Shown: one piece after another, positions 1-9,249 of the stretch
Layout: every line of letters starts with the position of its first letter
Position numbering within the stretch: position 1 is the first letter of the stretch
NCBI GenBank assembly: GCA_902826215.1
Contig: CADEDY010000027.1
Span: forward strand, 2,647-50,657
Source: an uncultured Bacteroidota bacterium
GTDB lineage: Bacteria; Bacteroidota; Bacteroidia; Flavobacteriales_F; PHOS-HE28
Direction: 5' to 3'
Length of the DNA stretch: 48,011 bases
The notes under the pieces: generated by a model
Told to the model about the DNA's origin: nothing
The model's database searches: none
Seen by the model: the letters and a program-made list of their open reading frames with translations, nothing else
Program-made: the position numbers and the translations under genes

Positions 1-2442
1 GGCACCTATTCCGTGGAAGTGTTTGTTGGGAACTGCAGCGTTACGGATGCGATCAGCATCACCGTTGATCAGGTCCCTGTTGTGGCACTTGGCAGTGATG
101 TCACACTCTGCGCCGGTGAGGACATCGTGCTGGATGCAACATGGCCCGGCGCCACCTACCTCTGGAACACGGGGGCCACAACGCCAACGATAACGGCGTC
201 ATCCACGGGCACATACTCGGTGGATGTGACCTTGAACAACTGCACGGCCTCCGATGCGATCGATGTGACGGTGCTTTCTGCAACAACCTTGAACCTCGGA
301 CCGGATGCGACCATCTGCCAAGGCGAACAAGTGGTGCTGGACGCAACCACGGTGGGTGCCACGTATCTGTGGAGTACCGGAGCAGTCACGCCAATGCTGA
401 CATTAACGGCGACAGGCACCTATTCCGTGGAAGTGTTTGTTGGGAACTGCAGCGTTACGGATGCGATCAACATCACCGTGAATCCGACCCCTATCGTGGA
501 CCTCGGTCCCGATCAAGTGTTCTGTGATGGCGAATCCCAGACCACGTTGGACGCTACTTCGCCCATGGCCACGTATGTGTGGGATAACGGGGAGGTCGCT
601 CCAACACGCGTTGTTTCTGCCAGTGGCACGTATTCAGTGGAAGTGGCGCTTGATGGTTGCACAACCTCCGACGAGATCACCGTGATGTTCGGGTCGCTGG
701 TCTATGAACTCGGTGCGGATACAACACTATGCCCCGGCGAAGAACTGATCTTGGGAAATTCGTTGCCCGATGGCATCACGACCTGGAACGGAACGACTGT
801 TTCCCCCACCTATACCGTGACTGCACCGGGCACCTACAACGTTGAATTCGCGGGTGCTACTGGGTGCAATGCACTGGACACCCTGGTCGTGGAATACACT
901 ACCCCAGGAACCATCGATCTCGGTCCCGATGTCACGCTCTGTGCTGGGGAAGCGGTCGATCTGGATGCCAGCCTTCCCAATGCCACCTACCTGTGGGACG
1001 ATGGCCTTTCCTCGCCCACTCGAACGGTAACGAGCAGTGGCACCTACGCTGTGCAAGCTTTCGTTGAACAATGCACGGTGAGCGATGTGATCACGGTCAC
1101 GGTAGTGCCTTTGCCCACTGTGGATCTGGGGCCTGATGTGGAACTCTGTCCAGGATCCACAACTACCTTCGATGCGACCACAGCGAATGCAAGCTATGTC
1201 TGGCAGAATGGATCAACGGAGGCTACATACACCAGTGGGGGCGCAAGCACAGTTTCCGTGAATGTGACCGTGGACGGATGCAGCGCGAGTGATAACGCCT
1301 TGATCGCGATGATCGAAGGTCCAACGGTCGAACTTGGTGCGGATACGGTGCTGTGCGAAGGTGCCAGCGTGGTCTTCGACCTGGATGCTGCTGATGCTGC
1401 ATTCCTGTGGGAGAACGGCAGCACGACAGCGACCCGCTTGGTTGATGCGGAAGGCATGATCTGGGTGGAGGTCACTCGCAACAATTGCACGGTGCGTGAT
1501 AGTGTTGAAGTCCGTGTATTCTCGCCGGATGCGTTGGATCTGGGGCCCGATCGAACGATCTGCTCCGGTGCTTCCGCGTTGCTCGATGCACAAATTTCCG
1601 GAGCTACCTATATGTGGAGCACAGGATCAACCTCCTCCTCCATTTCCGTATCCGACCCTGGCAACTATGGGGTAACGGTCACACTGTCTGCATGCAGCGC
1701 ATCGGACCAGGTCACTGTGGAAGTACTGGAATTGGAAGCCCCGGACCTTGGCCCGGATCTGCGTTTGTGCGAAGGCAGTTCTGCAGCGTTGAACGTGGCT
1801 TCGACCGGCGCCAATGTGCTGTGGTCCAATGGTGAGCAAGGACCCAGCATTCAAGTTTCTGCCGCGGGTGTTTACACGGTTACCCTCGACAGCATGGGTT
1901 GCACCGCGAGTGATGCGGTTCAAGTCACCTTGATCCAGCCGATCACAGAAGTGGACCTCGGACCCGATCAGAGCTTGTGCGCAGGAGCTTTCCTTGCCAT
2001 CGAAGCCACAGTTATCCCGGGTGCGTCATACGCTTGGAATACGGGTTCCACTGGTGCTGTGTTGTTCGTAGATCGACCGGGCACGTACACGGTCACTGCA
2101 ACAGGGCCCTGCATCAATGCTTCGTCTTCCGTCGTGATCGAGGCGGGCGATTGCGGCACTTACATTCATGTGCCGAATGCCTTCACGCCCAACGACGACG
2201 GCATCAATGACGTATTCCTTCCCGTGGTGGCAGGTCCCGTGGATCGCTTCCAATTGGACATATTCGATCGTTGGGGAGAGCGCATCCATTCCACCGAGAA
2301 CAGGAATGCGGGTTGGGATGGAACCTACGCCGGGGTGCTTTCACAGGATGGCATTTACGTTTGGACGCTCACCTACCGGGTGCTCGGTCCAGAAGGCGTG
2401 AAGAGCGAGCGGCTGACGGGTCACGTGACCTTACTCCGCTGA
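1..2442 (+). CDS. Giant repeat surface protein with type B (gliding-motility) C-terminal sorting domain, 3' part
   Basis: The reading frame is open from base 1, so the gene starts upstream of the window. The visible part is a chain of about ten Ig/PKD-like units of roughly 70 residues. Each begins with a motif like LGPDxxLCxG, followed by LDA, ATYLW, GTYxVxV and a second Cys. The last ~95 residues (after DCGTYIHVPNAFTPNDDG) match the CHU_C/type B sorting domain, with NAFTPNDDGxND, DRWGE, GWDG and DGxYxW motifs. In Bacteroidota this domain directs secretion by T9SS and surface attachment. The paired Cys in each unit suggest a disulfide-stapled, extracellular stalk. The function is probably adhesion or gliding; the ligand is unknown. 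The stop overlaps the end of the convergent WG-repeat gene by 12 bp. Confidence 0.9.
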   Translation, partial: GTYSVEVFVGNCSVTDAISITVDQVPVVALGSDVTLCAGEDIVLDATWPGATYLWNTGATTPTITASSTGTYSVDVTLNNCTASDAIDVTVLSATTLNLGPDATICQGEQVVLDATTVGATYLWSTGAVTPMLTLTATGTYSVEVFVGNCSVTDAINITVNPTPIVDLGPDQVFCDGESQTTLDATSPMATYVWDNGEVAPTRVVSASGTYSVEVALDGCTTSDEITVMFGSLVYELGADTTLCPGEELILGNSLPDGITTWNGTTVSPTYTVTAPGTYNVEFAGATGCNALDTLVVEYTTPGTIDLGPDVTLCAGEAVDLDASLPNATYLWDDGLSSPTRTVTSSGTYAVQAFVEQCTVSDVITVTVVPLPTVDLGPDVELCPGSTTTFDATTANASYVWQNGSTEATYTSGGASTVSVNVTVDGCSASDNALIAMIEGPTVELGADTVLCEGASVVFDLDAADAAFLWENGSTTATRLVDAEGMIWVEVTRNNCTVRDSVEVRVFSPDALDLGPDRTICSGASALLDAQISGATYMWSTGSTSSSISVSDPGNYGVTVTLSACSASDQVTVEVLELEAPDLGPDLRLCEGSSAALNVASTGANVLWSNGEQGPSIQVSAAGVYTVTLDSMGCTASDAVQVTLIQPITEVDLGPDQSLCAGAFLAIEATVIPGASYAWNTGSTGAVLFVDRPGTYTVTATGPCINASSSVVIEAGDCGTYIHVPNAFTPNDDGINDVFLPVVAGPVDRFQLDIFDRWGERIHSTENRNAGWDGTYAGVLSQDGIYVWTLTYRVLGPEGVKSERLTGHVTLLR

Positions 2443-4569
2443 GTCGGACGCGGCCTTCTCAAAGCCTTTTTCCTTCCAGATGAATTGGCGATCGGCGAGG
2501 CGCAGGTAACCGAACTTCTCGTCGATCTCCACTTTGGCGATACGCTCGTTCACGAGTTCAACGGAATCGTACAAGGCTGGGATCACCACTTTACCGGTGA
2601 TATCCAGCAGGCCAACCCCATCGCTTTCGCCAGCTACGATATGGCCGTGATCGGCATCCATCAGGCTTGCGAAACGTACCGGAATGATCTCTTTTCCCGT
2701 GCTATCCAACGCGCCGAAAGCGTCACCCACCTTCACACGAGCCAAACCACCAGCGAAGTCCCAGGCCTGATCGTATTTCGCTTCGATGACGGTGTTGCCC
2801 TTACGGTCCATGTAACCCCATTTCGCCTTCTTCTTCACCGGGAAGAACGGGCCATTGGTGCCGCCGATGTCCACGTACTGACAAGGAACGATACGTTCGT
2901 TACGCGTGTTGATCAAACCACGTTTGCCTTGCAGTTGAACTTCGGCCAGGCCGCCGCGGAAATCTCCCCAAGCCGCCACGTCAGTATTGGCTTCATATTC
3001 CTGTGGGATCACGAAACGACCAGTGGTATCCACGTATCCGCATTTGCCATTGGTCACCACCATGGCCAACCCATCGTTGAAGGTGCCGATGTGGTCATGC
3101 ACAGGCTGAAGAACACGGTCGCCGAATTCGCTTACCAGACCCATACGGCCAGCTTTTCGCAGACGCGAGCGGTGTCCTTCGAAGCCTTCGACCCACTCGT
3201 ATTCCATCGGCAACACAACGCCGCCTTGTCGATCGATCACACCGAACCCACTTTGTTGCTCCACTACAGCTAGGCCATTGTGGAAGGTGCCCGCTGAACG
3301 GAATTGGAAGGGGATCACCGGTTCTCCTCGTGCATTCACGTAGCCATAGGTGCCGTGATCTTCTGCGTAGGCCAGCCCTTCCGAGAAATCACCGAGGTCC
3401 GCGAACACCATCGGGACAACAAGGTCTCCGCTGCGGTCCACTGCACCCACCCGACCAGCACGCTCCACGGTACTGGTGCTCTCCACCGCCTCGTTCACCT
3501 CATCGTACTCGATCGGGATCACCACGCGACCGGATCGATTGATAGTGCCTACGCGATCACCCAGTCCCACCATGGCTTGTCCTCCTCTGAACGCCTCGAC
3601 CCAATCGTATTCCGCTTTCACGCGCTCGGTTCCTTCTCCATCGATGAAGCCCCATTTCCCTTCTCTACGGAAAGGGAACAGTTCCAAGCTTGCCGTGCGG
3701 TAATCGTCTACCAGATCATCCATGAACGGATAGTCGGGGTACTCCGCGATGAACCGCGTGATGGTGCCTACACTGAGATCGCGACTGTACGTTTCGTAGA
3801 TGCCACGCCATGCATCGGCCACATGATGGTTGTTCGGGTAGCTGGCAATGAACTTTCGGTACTCCGGGATCGTTCTTCCCGGCGTGCTCAGCTTGTAGAC
3901 CTCGTCCTCGGCTTTACGCACATTGGGATTCTCCGGATGGCTACTGATGAACGCCACGTACGAAGCGATGTCCTTGGCTTGGGTGGCTTCTTCGTACACG
4001 GCCCCTTGAAGCCTGGTCCGGGCTTCGTAGATCTCCCGGGCATCGGGGAATTCGTCAATGAATCGTTGATAGGCGAGAGCCGTATTCGCTACGCGCGCTT
4101 CCGAGAAGGCCATGTGGTGCATCACACTTCGCGCTTCTTCCGCTCGGGTTCCCGCAGGATACCGATCCAGGTATTGCCTGTACGCCGCGACGGTGTTCTG
4201 TCCGCGTGCTTTCTCCCAAGCGAGGTCATAGATGTGGTTCCGCTGGGCCTGAATACTTGTGAACCCCACACCCAATGCCCCGATCTTTACGCGCTCCTTG
4301 TCCGGGGCTTCGGTGAAGGCGAGGTCGGCCTTAAGGATGAACTGGTAGGCGGAGTCGAGGTCGAAAAAGGGATTGTTCGGTCGGCCGCTGATCACGCTGA
4401 GTCCGTACCAAGCTGCGGCGGGATGTTTCTTCACCTCCTTGCGGAAGAGGCTTCGTGCATTGAAGTAGTCGTGGACTTCCAAGGCCTTGAAGGCCTTTTC
4501 GAGTTTGCCCGCGTGGGCAGGAAGAACGGCAACGACAAGGGCAGCGAAGAACGCGGCGCGATGGAACAT
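2431..4569 (-). CDS. WG-repeat protein with N-terminal helical repeats
   Basis: The protein has 712 residues from ATG 4569, which opens a clear signal peptide (MFHRAAFFAALVVAVLPAHA). An upstream extension in frame lacks signal-like character and would cross the promoter box at 4586-4593. Residues ~20-290 hold TPR-like helical repeats of the type YRxYLDRYPxGTRAEEA. From about residue 300 there are roughly twelve WG-type beta repeats, each with a core such as KWGFID, GYVNARG or KWGYMD. WG repeats occur in many exported Bacteroidota proteins, but their biochemical role is not established. It is probably periplasmic or envelope-associated. It has its own promoter and stands alone, convergent with the adhesin and divergent from the RND exporter. 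Confidence 0.85.
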   Translation of the reverse strand: MFHRAAFFAALVVAVLPAHAGKLEKAFKALEVHDYFNARSLFRKEVKKHPAAAWYGLSVISGRPNNPFFDLDSAYQFILKADLAFTEAPDKERVKIGALGVGFTSIQAQRNHIYDLAWEKARGQNTVAAYRQYLDRYPAGTRAEEARSVMHHMAFSEARVANTALAYQRFIDEFPDAREIYEARTRLQGAVYEEATQAKDIASYVAFISSHPENPNVRKAEDEVYKLSTPGRTIPEYRKFIASYPNNHHVADAWRGIYETYSRDLSVGTITRFIAEYPDYPFMDDLVDDYRTASLELFPFRREGKWGFIDGEGTERVKAEYDWVEAFRGGQAMVGLGDRVGTINRSGRVVIPIEYDEVNEAVESTSTVERAGRVGAVDRSGDLVVPMVFADLGDFSEGLAYAEDHGTYGYVNARGEPVIPFQFRSAGTFHNGLAVVEQQSGFGVIDRQGGVVLPMEYEWVEGFEGHRSRLRKAGRMGLVSEFGDRVLQPVHDHIGTFNDGLAMVVTNGKCGYVDTTGRFVIPQEYEANTDVAAWGDFRGGLAEVQLQGKRGLINTRNERIVPCQYVDIGGTNGPFFPVKKKAKWGYMDRKGNTVIEAKYDQAWDFAGGLARVKVGDAFGALDSTGKEIIPVRFASLMDADHGHIVAGESDGVGLLDITGKVVIPALYDSVELVNERIAKVEIDEKFGYLRLADRQFIWKEKGFEKAASDSAE

Positions 4570-4585
4570 TCGAAGATTCACCCCG

Positions 4586-4593
4586 CAAAAGTA
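4586..4593 (-). promoter_or_regulatory. Bacteroidota -7 box for the WG-repeat gene
   Basis: On the minus strand this reads TACTTTTG, an exact match to TAnnTTTG, followed by CGGGG. It lies 16 nt upstream of ATG 4569, so the predicted leader is about a dozen bases. No convincing -33 element was recognised. Confidence 0.6.
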
Positions 4594-4617
4594 GGCCCAC
4601 CGTGTGCGGCGCTTGAC

Positions 4618-4625
4618 CACCTTTG
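4618..4625 (+). promoter_or_regulatory. Probable -7 box for the RND exporter gene
   Basis: The sequence CACCTTTG followed by CGCGCC has one mismatch to TAnnTTTG and the same GC-rich tail seen after other boxes here. It lies 27 nt before ATG 4653. Confidence 0.4.
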
Positions 4626-4652
4626 CGCGCCACGATCGACCACCCTTTGTTG

Positions 4653-6929
4653 ATGAACGACCGGATCTCACGCATCGAGCGGTTCCTGACCCGAAGGAAT
4701 GCGTGGATGACCCTCGTGCTGCTCAGTGTTCTCACCGTGGTCTTCGCGGGCGCGCTTCGGAACGTGCGTTTGGATCACGACTTCGAGAAATTCTTCCCGA
4801 CCGACGATCCGGAACTGGATCATTACCTCGCTTTTCGTGATCGGTTCGGCTATGACAACGACTTCCTGCTCATCGGTGCAACACGTCTCCCAAGTGTCTT
4901 CGATCGTGGATTCCTGGTGCGCTGCGATTCGATGGCTGCTGCACTCGGTGCTTTGCCCGATGTGATCAGCGTGACCACTCCTACCCGGCTCGATGATCCG
5001 CGGATCACACCGCTTGGGGTGTTCCGAGTGCCATGGCTTCGCCTGGATGCCGACTCCACGCTGCAAGCCGATTCAGCCCGGATCTGGGAGGACCCGCGTA
5101 TTCGAAGCACCTTCTTCGCCAAGGATGGAGAGGCCTTGCTCATTATCCTTCAGGCCGAGCCGGGCTTGAGCAAGGAACGGAGCGATGCCCTGATGCTGGC
5201 TATCGAAGATGTGGTTGCTCAGAGCGGCATCGACAACATCCGAATGGGTGGCCGGATCCATGGCCAGTACTGGTACATCCAGAAGATGCAGCGCGAATTG
5301 GTGCTGTTCTTCTCCATCTCCGTGCTGTTGCTCACCCTGTTCCTGTACGTTGGTTTCCGAACTGCGTGGGGTGTACTCGTGCCCATTTCGGTGGTCGGCC
5401 TTTCGGTGCTCTGGCAAGTGGGAATGCTCACGCTCTTGGGCAAACCGATCAGTATCTTGACGATGCTGCTGCCCACCATTCTTTTCGTGGTGGGAATGAG
5501 CGACGTAGTGCACATCCTCGAACGGTACATCGAGGCCTTGCGCAAAGGCCATTCGAAGGTGCGTGCCTTGGCGATCACCTACTACGAGGTGGGGCTAGCT
5601 ACCTTCTTGACATCGATCACCACGTCGATCGGCTTTGCAACGTTGCTGACGAGCGGCATCCCTCCCATTCGCGAGTTCGGGATCTACACCGCCATCGGTG
5701 TGATGTTGGCCTTCGGGCTTGCCTTCACCATGCTACCGGCTGTGCTGATCCTCGTCAATACACCCGTGCAGGCTGGCCGTTCGGAGCAAGAAGCCTCTTG
5801 GTATCCACTGCTCCACCGGCTGTTCCGCTGGATCCTGCGCAACCGTCGTCGGATCCCGTGGGCGTTCGCGATCGTTTCGCTCGTGTGCGCGGGCTTGATC
5901 ACCAATTTGAAGGTGAACAACTACCTGCTCGAGGATTGGCCGGAAGATGATCCCCAGAAACAGGACTACTATTGGTTCGAGGAACATTTCGGCGGGGTGC
6001 GTGGATTTGAATTGGAGGTGCGACTGGCAGAGGGCGCAACATCCATCTGGGACATTGATGCTTTGAGAGAGATGGATGTGGTGCAGGATCATATCGAACA
6101 GGCGTACGGCGTAGAGGCCATTCTTTCCCCTGTCGCCCTTGTGAAAGCCCTGAACAAAGCCTTCAATGGAGGCGCGGTCGAGTTCTATCGATTGCCCGAT
6201 ACGGAGGAAGAAACGGCGCGCTTGGTGAAGAACGCCAAGCTCTTGGGCGGTGAAGAGATCCTTCGCAGTCTGGTCACAGCGGAGGGCGAGCACGCGCGGA
6301 TGACCGGCCGCATGCGCGATGAGGGCGGGTATGTGCACAAGCAACGGAATGCTGAACTGCAAGGCTTCATCGATGGGCATGCACGCCTCCTGCGTTTCGA
6401 TCAGACGGGCATGGCCTACTTGATCGATCGGAACAACGAGAAGCTGAGCGGCCAGCTGATCATCGGGCTCGTGATCGCCTTCCTCCTCATCGGCGCCATC
6501 ATGGGCTGGGTGTTCCGTGACCTGCGGATGACGGTGATCTCGTTGGTCCCGAACGTGATCCCCTTACTGTTCATTGCGGGATACATGGGCTTGGTCGGCA
6601 TCGATATCAAGGTGAGCACCGCCATCATCTTCACCATCGCCTTCGGTATCGCGGTGGACGATACGATCCACATTCTGGGCAAACTGCGGATCGAGCTCCG
6701 AAAGGGAACCAGCTTGCCTTTCGCCATGAAAAGAGCCTTCCTATCTGCTGGCAAGGCGGTGCTGGTCACCAGCATCATGCTTTGCTCGGGCTTCGTATCC
6801 TTGGTGTTCTCCGACTTTGCCAGTGTGCATTACATGGGGCTACTGGTCGGACTCACGTTGCTCATGGCGGTCGTCACCGATCTGCTTTTGCTTCCCTTGC
6901 TCGTTCTCTTCTTCCTTCGGCGCAAGTGA
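4653..6929 (+). CDS. MMPL/RND superfamily transporter
   Basis: This 758-residue inner-membrane protein has the duplicated RND layout. A first TM helix near residues 19-37 is followed by a large extracytoplasmic loop, then a five-helix bundle around residues 215-380. The same pattern repeats in the second half. The characteristic helix motifs are visible: VGMSDVVHILERY in the first half and FGIAVDDTIHILGK in the second, with the acidic residues typical of proton-coupled RND exporters. It belongs to the predicted-exporter (MMPL) branch rather than tripartite AcrB-type pumps, and no membrane-fusion or outer-membrane partner is adjacent. The substrate is unknown; lipids or hydrophobic molecules are common for the family. 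ATG 4653 is preferred over TTG 4623 because the TTG lies inside the promoter box. Confidence 0.88.
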   Translation: MNDRISRIERFLTRRNAWMTLVLLSVLTVVFAGALRNVRLDHDFEKFFPTDDPELDHYLAFRDRFGYDNDFLLIGATRLPSVFDRGFLVRCDSMAAALGALPDVISVTTPTRLDDPRITPLGVFRVPWLRLDADSTLQADSARIWEDPRIRSTFFAKDGEALLIILQAEPGLSKERSDALMLAIEDVVAQSGIDNIRMGGRIHGQYWYIQKMQRELVLFFSISVLLLTLFLYVGFRTAWGVLVPISVVGLSVLWQVGMLTLLGKPISILTMLLPTILFVVGMSDVVHILERYIEALRKGHSKVRALAITYYEVGLATFLTSITTSIGFATLLTSGIPPIREFGIYTAIGVMLAFGLAFTMLPAVLILVNTPVQAGRSEQEASWYPLLHRLFRWILRNRRRIPWAFAIVSLVCAGLITNLKVNNYLLEDWPEDDPQKQDYYWFEEHFGGVRGFELEVRLAEGATSIWDIDALREMDVVQDHIEQAYGVEAILSPVALVKALNKAFNGGAVEFYRLPDTEEETARLVKNAKLLGGEEILRSLVTAEGEHARMTGRMRDEGGYVHKQRNAELQGFIDGHARLLRFDQTGMAYLIDRNNEKLSGQLIIGLVIAFLLIGAIMGWVFRDLRMTVISLVPNVIPLLFIAGYMGLVGIDIKVSTAIIFTIAFGIAVDDTIHILGKLRIELRKGTSLPFAMKRAFLSAGKAVLVTSIMLCSGFVSLVFSDFASVHYMGLLVGLTLLMAVVTDLLLLPLLVLFFLRRK

Positions 6930-6995
6930 AGAACGATCGCTTGAAAAGAAGAACAGGCCTCTCGGCCCGCTCTCAACTTTGATCGAAGGATCCTA

Positions 6996-7715
6996 CTACA
7001 GCGATTCCCACATGCCCTTGAAGTCCGGCTCTTCCATGAAGACATCCTTGCCGATCGTGGCATACTTACGGGCCTTGTCGCGCTGCCCTTTGCTCACCAG
7101 GTAGTCAGCGTAGCGGATCAATGCGTTCTTCAACAGTTTCTGCTGGTCGCGTGGTAGGGTCTTGATATCACCCGCCGCGTCGATCGCTTTGTCGAATGCG
7201 GTCATGCTCAGGTCCCCTTCCTTCGCCAGGTTGCTCTTGTACTGCACCAAGGCCAGCATCATCCACGGGCCAGGATTCTCCGGATAATACCCGGTCATGG
7301 CATCGAAGTTGGCCTTGGCCTTGCTCAATCCTTTCGGGTCGTCGATCAGGTTCTCGCCTGTCTCCCCGGCCATGGTGTTCAAGCTTGACCAGTAATCTTC
7401 ATAGTTGTTGAAGAACTCCTTCTCCTTGTCCTTCTTCCGGTATTTCTCGGCCCACTTCAGCGCATCACGCCCGGCCTTTGGATAGTCCACCGCGTACTTT
7501 TCCACCTTGGACATTTCGAAATTGCACATGCTGATGTAGAGGAAAGGAAGCGCATCCTTCTTGGTGTCGTCGCCTTCGGTGTAGGTCAGCGCCTTCTCCA
7601 TGCACTTCTCGTACTTCTCGTCCACATAGAGTACCAAGAGGTCCTCGTACACGTGCTTCTGGGCTTGGGCCGCCAGTCCAGCGAACAACGCGGCGGAAAG
7701 GATCATTGTCTTCAT
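6996..7715 (-). CDS. Exported helical-repeat (TPR-like) protein
   Basis: The product is 239 residues with a signal peptide, MKTMILSAALFAGLAAQAQ, cleaved near residue 20. Start codons at 7715 and 7718 are adjacent and equivalent. The rest is helical and rich in Lys, Glu and aromatic residues. Motifs such as YEKCMEKALTY, AKANFDAMTGYYPENPGPW and LIRYADYLVSKGQRDKARKYA resemble degenerate tetratricopeptide units, which suggests a periplasmic protein-protein interaction role. I recognise no catalytic motif. It is convergent with the RND exporter (66-bp gap, no clear terminator) and divergent from trmD. Confidence 0.7.
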   Translation of the reverse strand: MKTMILSAALFAGLAAQAQKHVYEDLLVLYVDEKYEKCMEKALTYTEGDDTKKDALPFLYISMCNFEMSKVEKYAVDYPKAGRDALKWAEKYRKKDKEKEFFNNYEDYWSSLNTMAGETGENLIDDPKGLSKAKANFDAMTGYYPENPGPWMMLALVQYKSNLAKEGDLSMTAFDKAIDAAGDIKTLPRDQQKLLKNALIRYADYLVSKGQRDKARKYATIGKDVFMEEPDFKGMWESL

Positions 7716-7754
7716 CATGTTTCGAGCTTGTTCGTTCCAAGGCAAGGAACATGC

Positions 7755-7762
7755 CGAAGGTA
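7755..7762 (-). promoter_or_regulatory. Variant -7 box for the helical-repeat gene
   Basis: The minus strand reads TACCTTCG, which fits TAnnTTYG, about 36 nt upstream of the start codon. Confidence 0.5.
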
Positions 7763-7892
7763 GGAGGACGTGGAGAAATAGGCCTACACCAGCACCTCGA
7801 AGATGTCCATAGGGCAACGTGGATGAAATGGGATCCACCCTTCACCTGAGGCCAAGTACCTCCGGTAAGTCCGATCCAGGATCACATTTCCT

Positions 7893-7900
7893 CATCTTCG
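7893..7900 (+). promoter_or_regulatory. Probable -7 box for trmD
   Basis: CATCTTCG followed by CACC differs from TAnnTTYG only at the first base. It lies 14 nt before ATG 7915. Confidence 0.4.
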
Positions 7901-7914
7901 CACCAGCTTCCACC

Positions 7915-8622
7915 ATGCGTATCGATATCCTCAGCGCCGTGCCCCGACTCTTGGACAGTTGGTTCAAGGAGAGCATCCTTCAGCGCGCGCAACAGAAAGG
8001 GTTGGCCGAAGTGGTGGTCCATGATCTTCGGGATTGGAGCACCGACAAGCACCGTCGGTTGGACGACTATCCGTTCGGTGGTGGAGCCGGCATGGTCATG
8101 ACCATCGAGCCGATCCATCGGGCCATTGCGGAATTGCGATCGCAGCGGGATTACGCCGAGGTGATCTACCTCAGCCCGGATGGAGTTCAACTTGACCAGG
8201 GGTTAGCTAATCAGTTGAGCACCATAGGCAATATGATCTTGCTATGCGGGCACTACAAAGGCGTGGATGAACGGGTCCGGGAGCACCTCATTACGCGGGA
8301 GGTATCCATCGGGGACTACGTGCTCAGCGGTGGCGAATTGCCGGCTGCCGTGCTAAGTGATGCCGTTATCCGACTTCTTCCCGGGGTGCTTGGCGACGAG
8401 ACTTCGGCCTTGAGCGACAGCTTCCAGGACGGTTTGGTGGCCCCGCCGGATTATACCCGACCTGCCGACTATCAGGGGTGGCCGGTCCCGGAGATCCTGC
8501 TCAGTGGCCATCAGGCCCGGATCGACGAGTGGAGGCACCAACAGGCGGTGGAACGCACCCGACAGCGGCGCCCCGACCTGCTGAAAAGAACCGACCGGGA
8601 CGGCGACGTACAGGATCGCTGA
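7915..8622 (+). CDS. trmD: tRNA (guanine-N1)-methyltransferase TrmD
   Basis: At 235 residues it is the usual size for TrmD, the SAM-dependent enzyme that makes m1G37 in tRNAs reading CNN codons and so prevents +1 frameshifting. The SPOUT-knot signature is clear: [12 protein letters not shown] at residues 109-120 and [14 protein letters not shown] at 131-144 build the trefoil-knot SAM pocket. An N-terminal [12 protein letters not shown] at 51-62 and a C-terminal [14 protein letters not shown] segment are also family-typical. ATG 7915 matches the conserved N-terminus [10 protein letters not shown]. It precedes rplS by 91 bp, as in the classic rpsP-rimM-trmD-rplS cluster, but rpsP and rimM are not present here. 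Confidence 0.96.
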   Translation: MRIDILSAVPRLLDSWFKESILQRAQQKGLAEVVVHDLRDWSTDKHRRLDDYPFGGGAGMVMTIEPIHRAIAELRSQRDYAEVIYLSPDGVQLDQGLANQLSTIGNMILLCGHYKGVDERVREHLITREVSIGDYVLSGGELPAAVLSDAVIRLLPGVLGDETSALSDSFQDGLVAPPDYTRPADYQGWPVPEILLSGHQARIDEWRHQQAVERTRQRRPDLLKRTDRDGDVQDR

Positions 8623-8630
8623 AAGTTCCT

Positions 8631-8638
8631 TAATATTG
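8631..8638 (+). promoter_or_regulatory. -7-like box upstream of rplS
   Basis: TAATATTG followed by CGGCCCC lies in the trmD-rplS gap, 75 nt before the rplS ATG. It matches TAnnTTTG except for one T to A change and carries the GC-rich tail found after other boxes. It suggests rplS has its own promoter and a longer leader than its neighbours. Confidence 0.45.
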
Positions 8639-8713
8639 CGGCCCCAAATCCATCGGGATCCGAATCCTCCGAGAGGTCGTAGGCGCTGGGAACTCCCTTA
8701 AAATCAAAAGGTC

Positions 8714-9088
8714 ATGGACCGGATCAAGCAGCTCGAAAAGGAATACGCCCCCCTGAATGCATTGCCCCCATTCAAAGCAGGCGACACGATCACCGTGCAT
8801 TACAAGATCGTGGAGGGTGCTAAAGAGCGTATCCAGCAATACCAAGGTGTGGTGATCCAGCGCAAAGGCAGCGGCAGCACCGCCACCTTCACCGTGCGTA
8901 AGATCAGCAACAACATCGGCGTGGAACGGATCTTCCCCGTTGCCTCCCCTTTCATCGACAAGATCGAAGTGAACAAGCGTGGCCAAGTGAATCGCGCCCG
9001 CATCTTCTACCTGCGCGGTCTGCGTGGTAAGAGCGCTCGAATCACCGAGAAGCGTCAGGTGTTCGCCGACAAGGCCGAAGCGAAGTAG
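8714..9088 (+). CDS. rplS: 50S ribosomal protein L19
   Basis: This 124-residue protein is a standard bL19, located at the 30S-50S interface. Family motifs are visible in order: a [10 protein letters not shown] strand, [15 protein letters not shown], the [18 protein letters not shown] core and a basic tail [11 protein letters not shown]. The ATG at 8714 gives the usual short N-terminus. It follows trmD on the same strand and is followed 22 bp later by a strong intrinsic terminator. Confidence 0.97.
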   Translation: MDRIKQLEKEYAPLNALPPFKAGDTITVHYKIVEGAKERIQQYQGVVIQRKGSGSTATFTVRKISNNIGVERIFPVASPFIDKIEVNKRGQVNRARIFYLRGLRGKSARITEKRQVFADKAEAK

Positions 9089-9110
9089 GCTTTGCCAGAA
9101 CGGATATCGA

Positions 9111-9140
9111 AAAGCCCCGCGGAAGCGGGGCTTTTTCTTT
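9111..9140 (+). terminator. Intrinsic terminator after rplS
   Basis: A perfect 10-bp stem (9111-9120 AAAGCCCCGC with 9125-9134) and a GGAA tetraloop run into a T-rich tract (CTTTTTCTTT). This ends the trmD-rplS unit. Confidence 0.93.
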
Positions 9141-9249
9141 TGCCACTGGCCAACCTGACATATTCAGAACTTTCGACAACCACGGGGACAAAGAAGAGGC
9201 AACCCCGTGCTGCTCAGCCGTCTCTTCGTTGAACGAACACTTTTGCCCT

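Noticed and set aside
1..2442. Tandem repeats as a CRISPR array
   Set aside because: The repeats are ~207 bp, in frame and coding, with diverged sequence. There are no short constant repeats with unique spacers.
3304..4653. Long open frame on the plus strand antisense to the WG-repeat gene
   Set aside because: It is the shadow of a high-GC coding region: no domain, poor start context, and His/Arg-rich translation. The minus-strand frame has a signal peptide and repeats.
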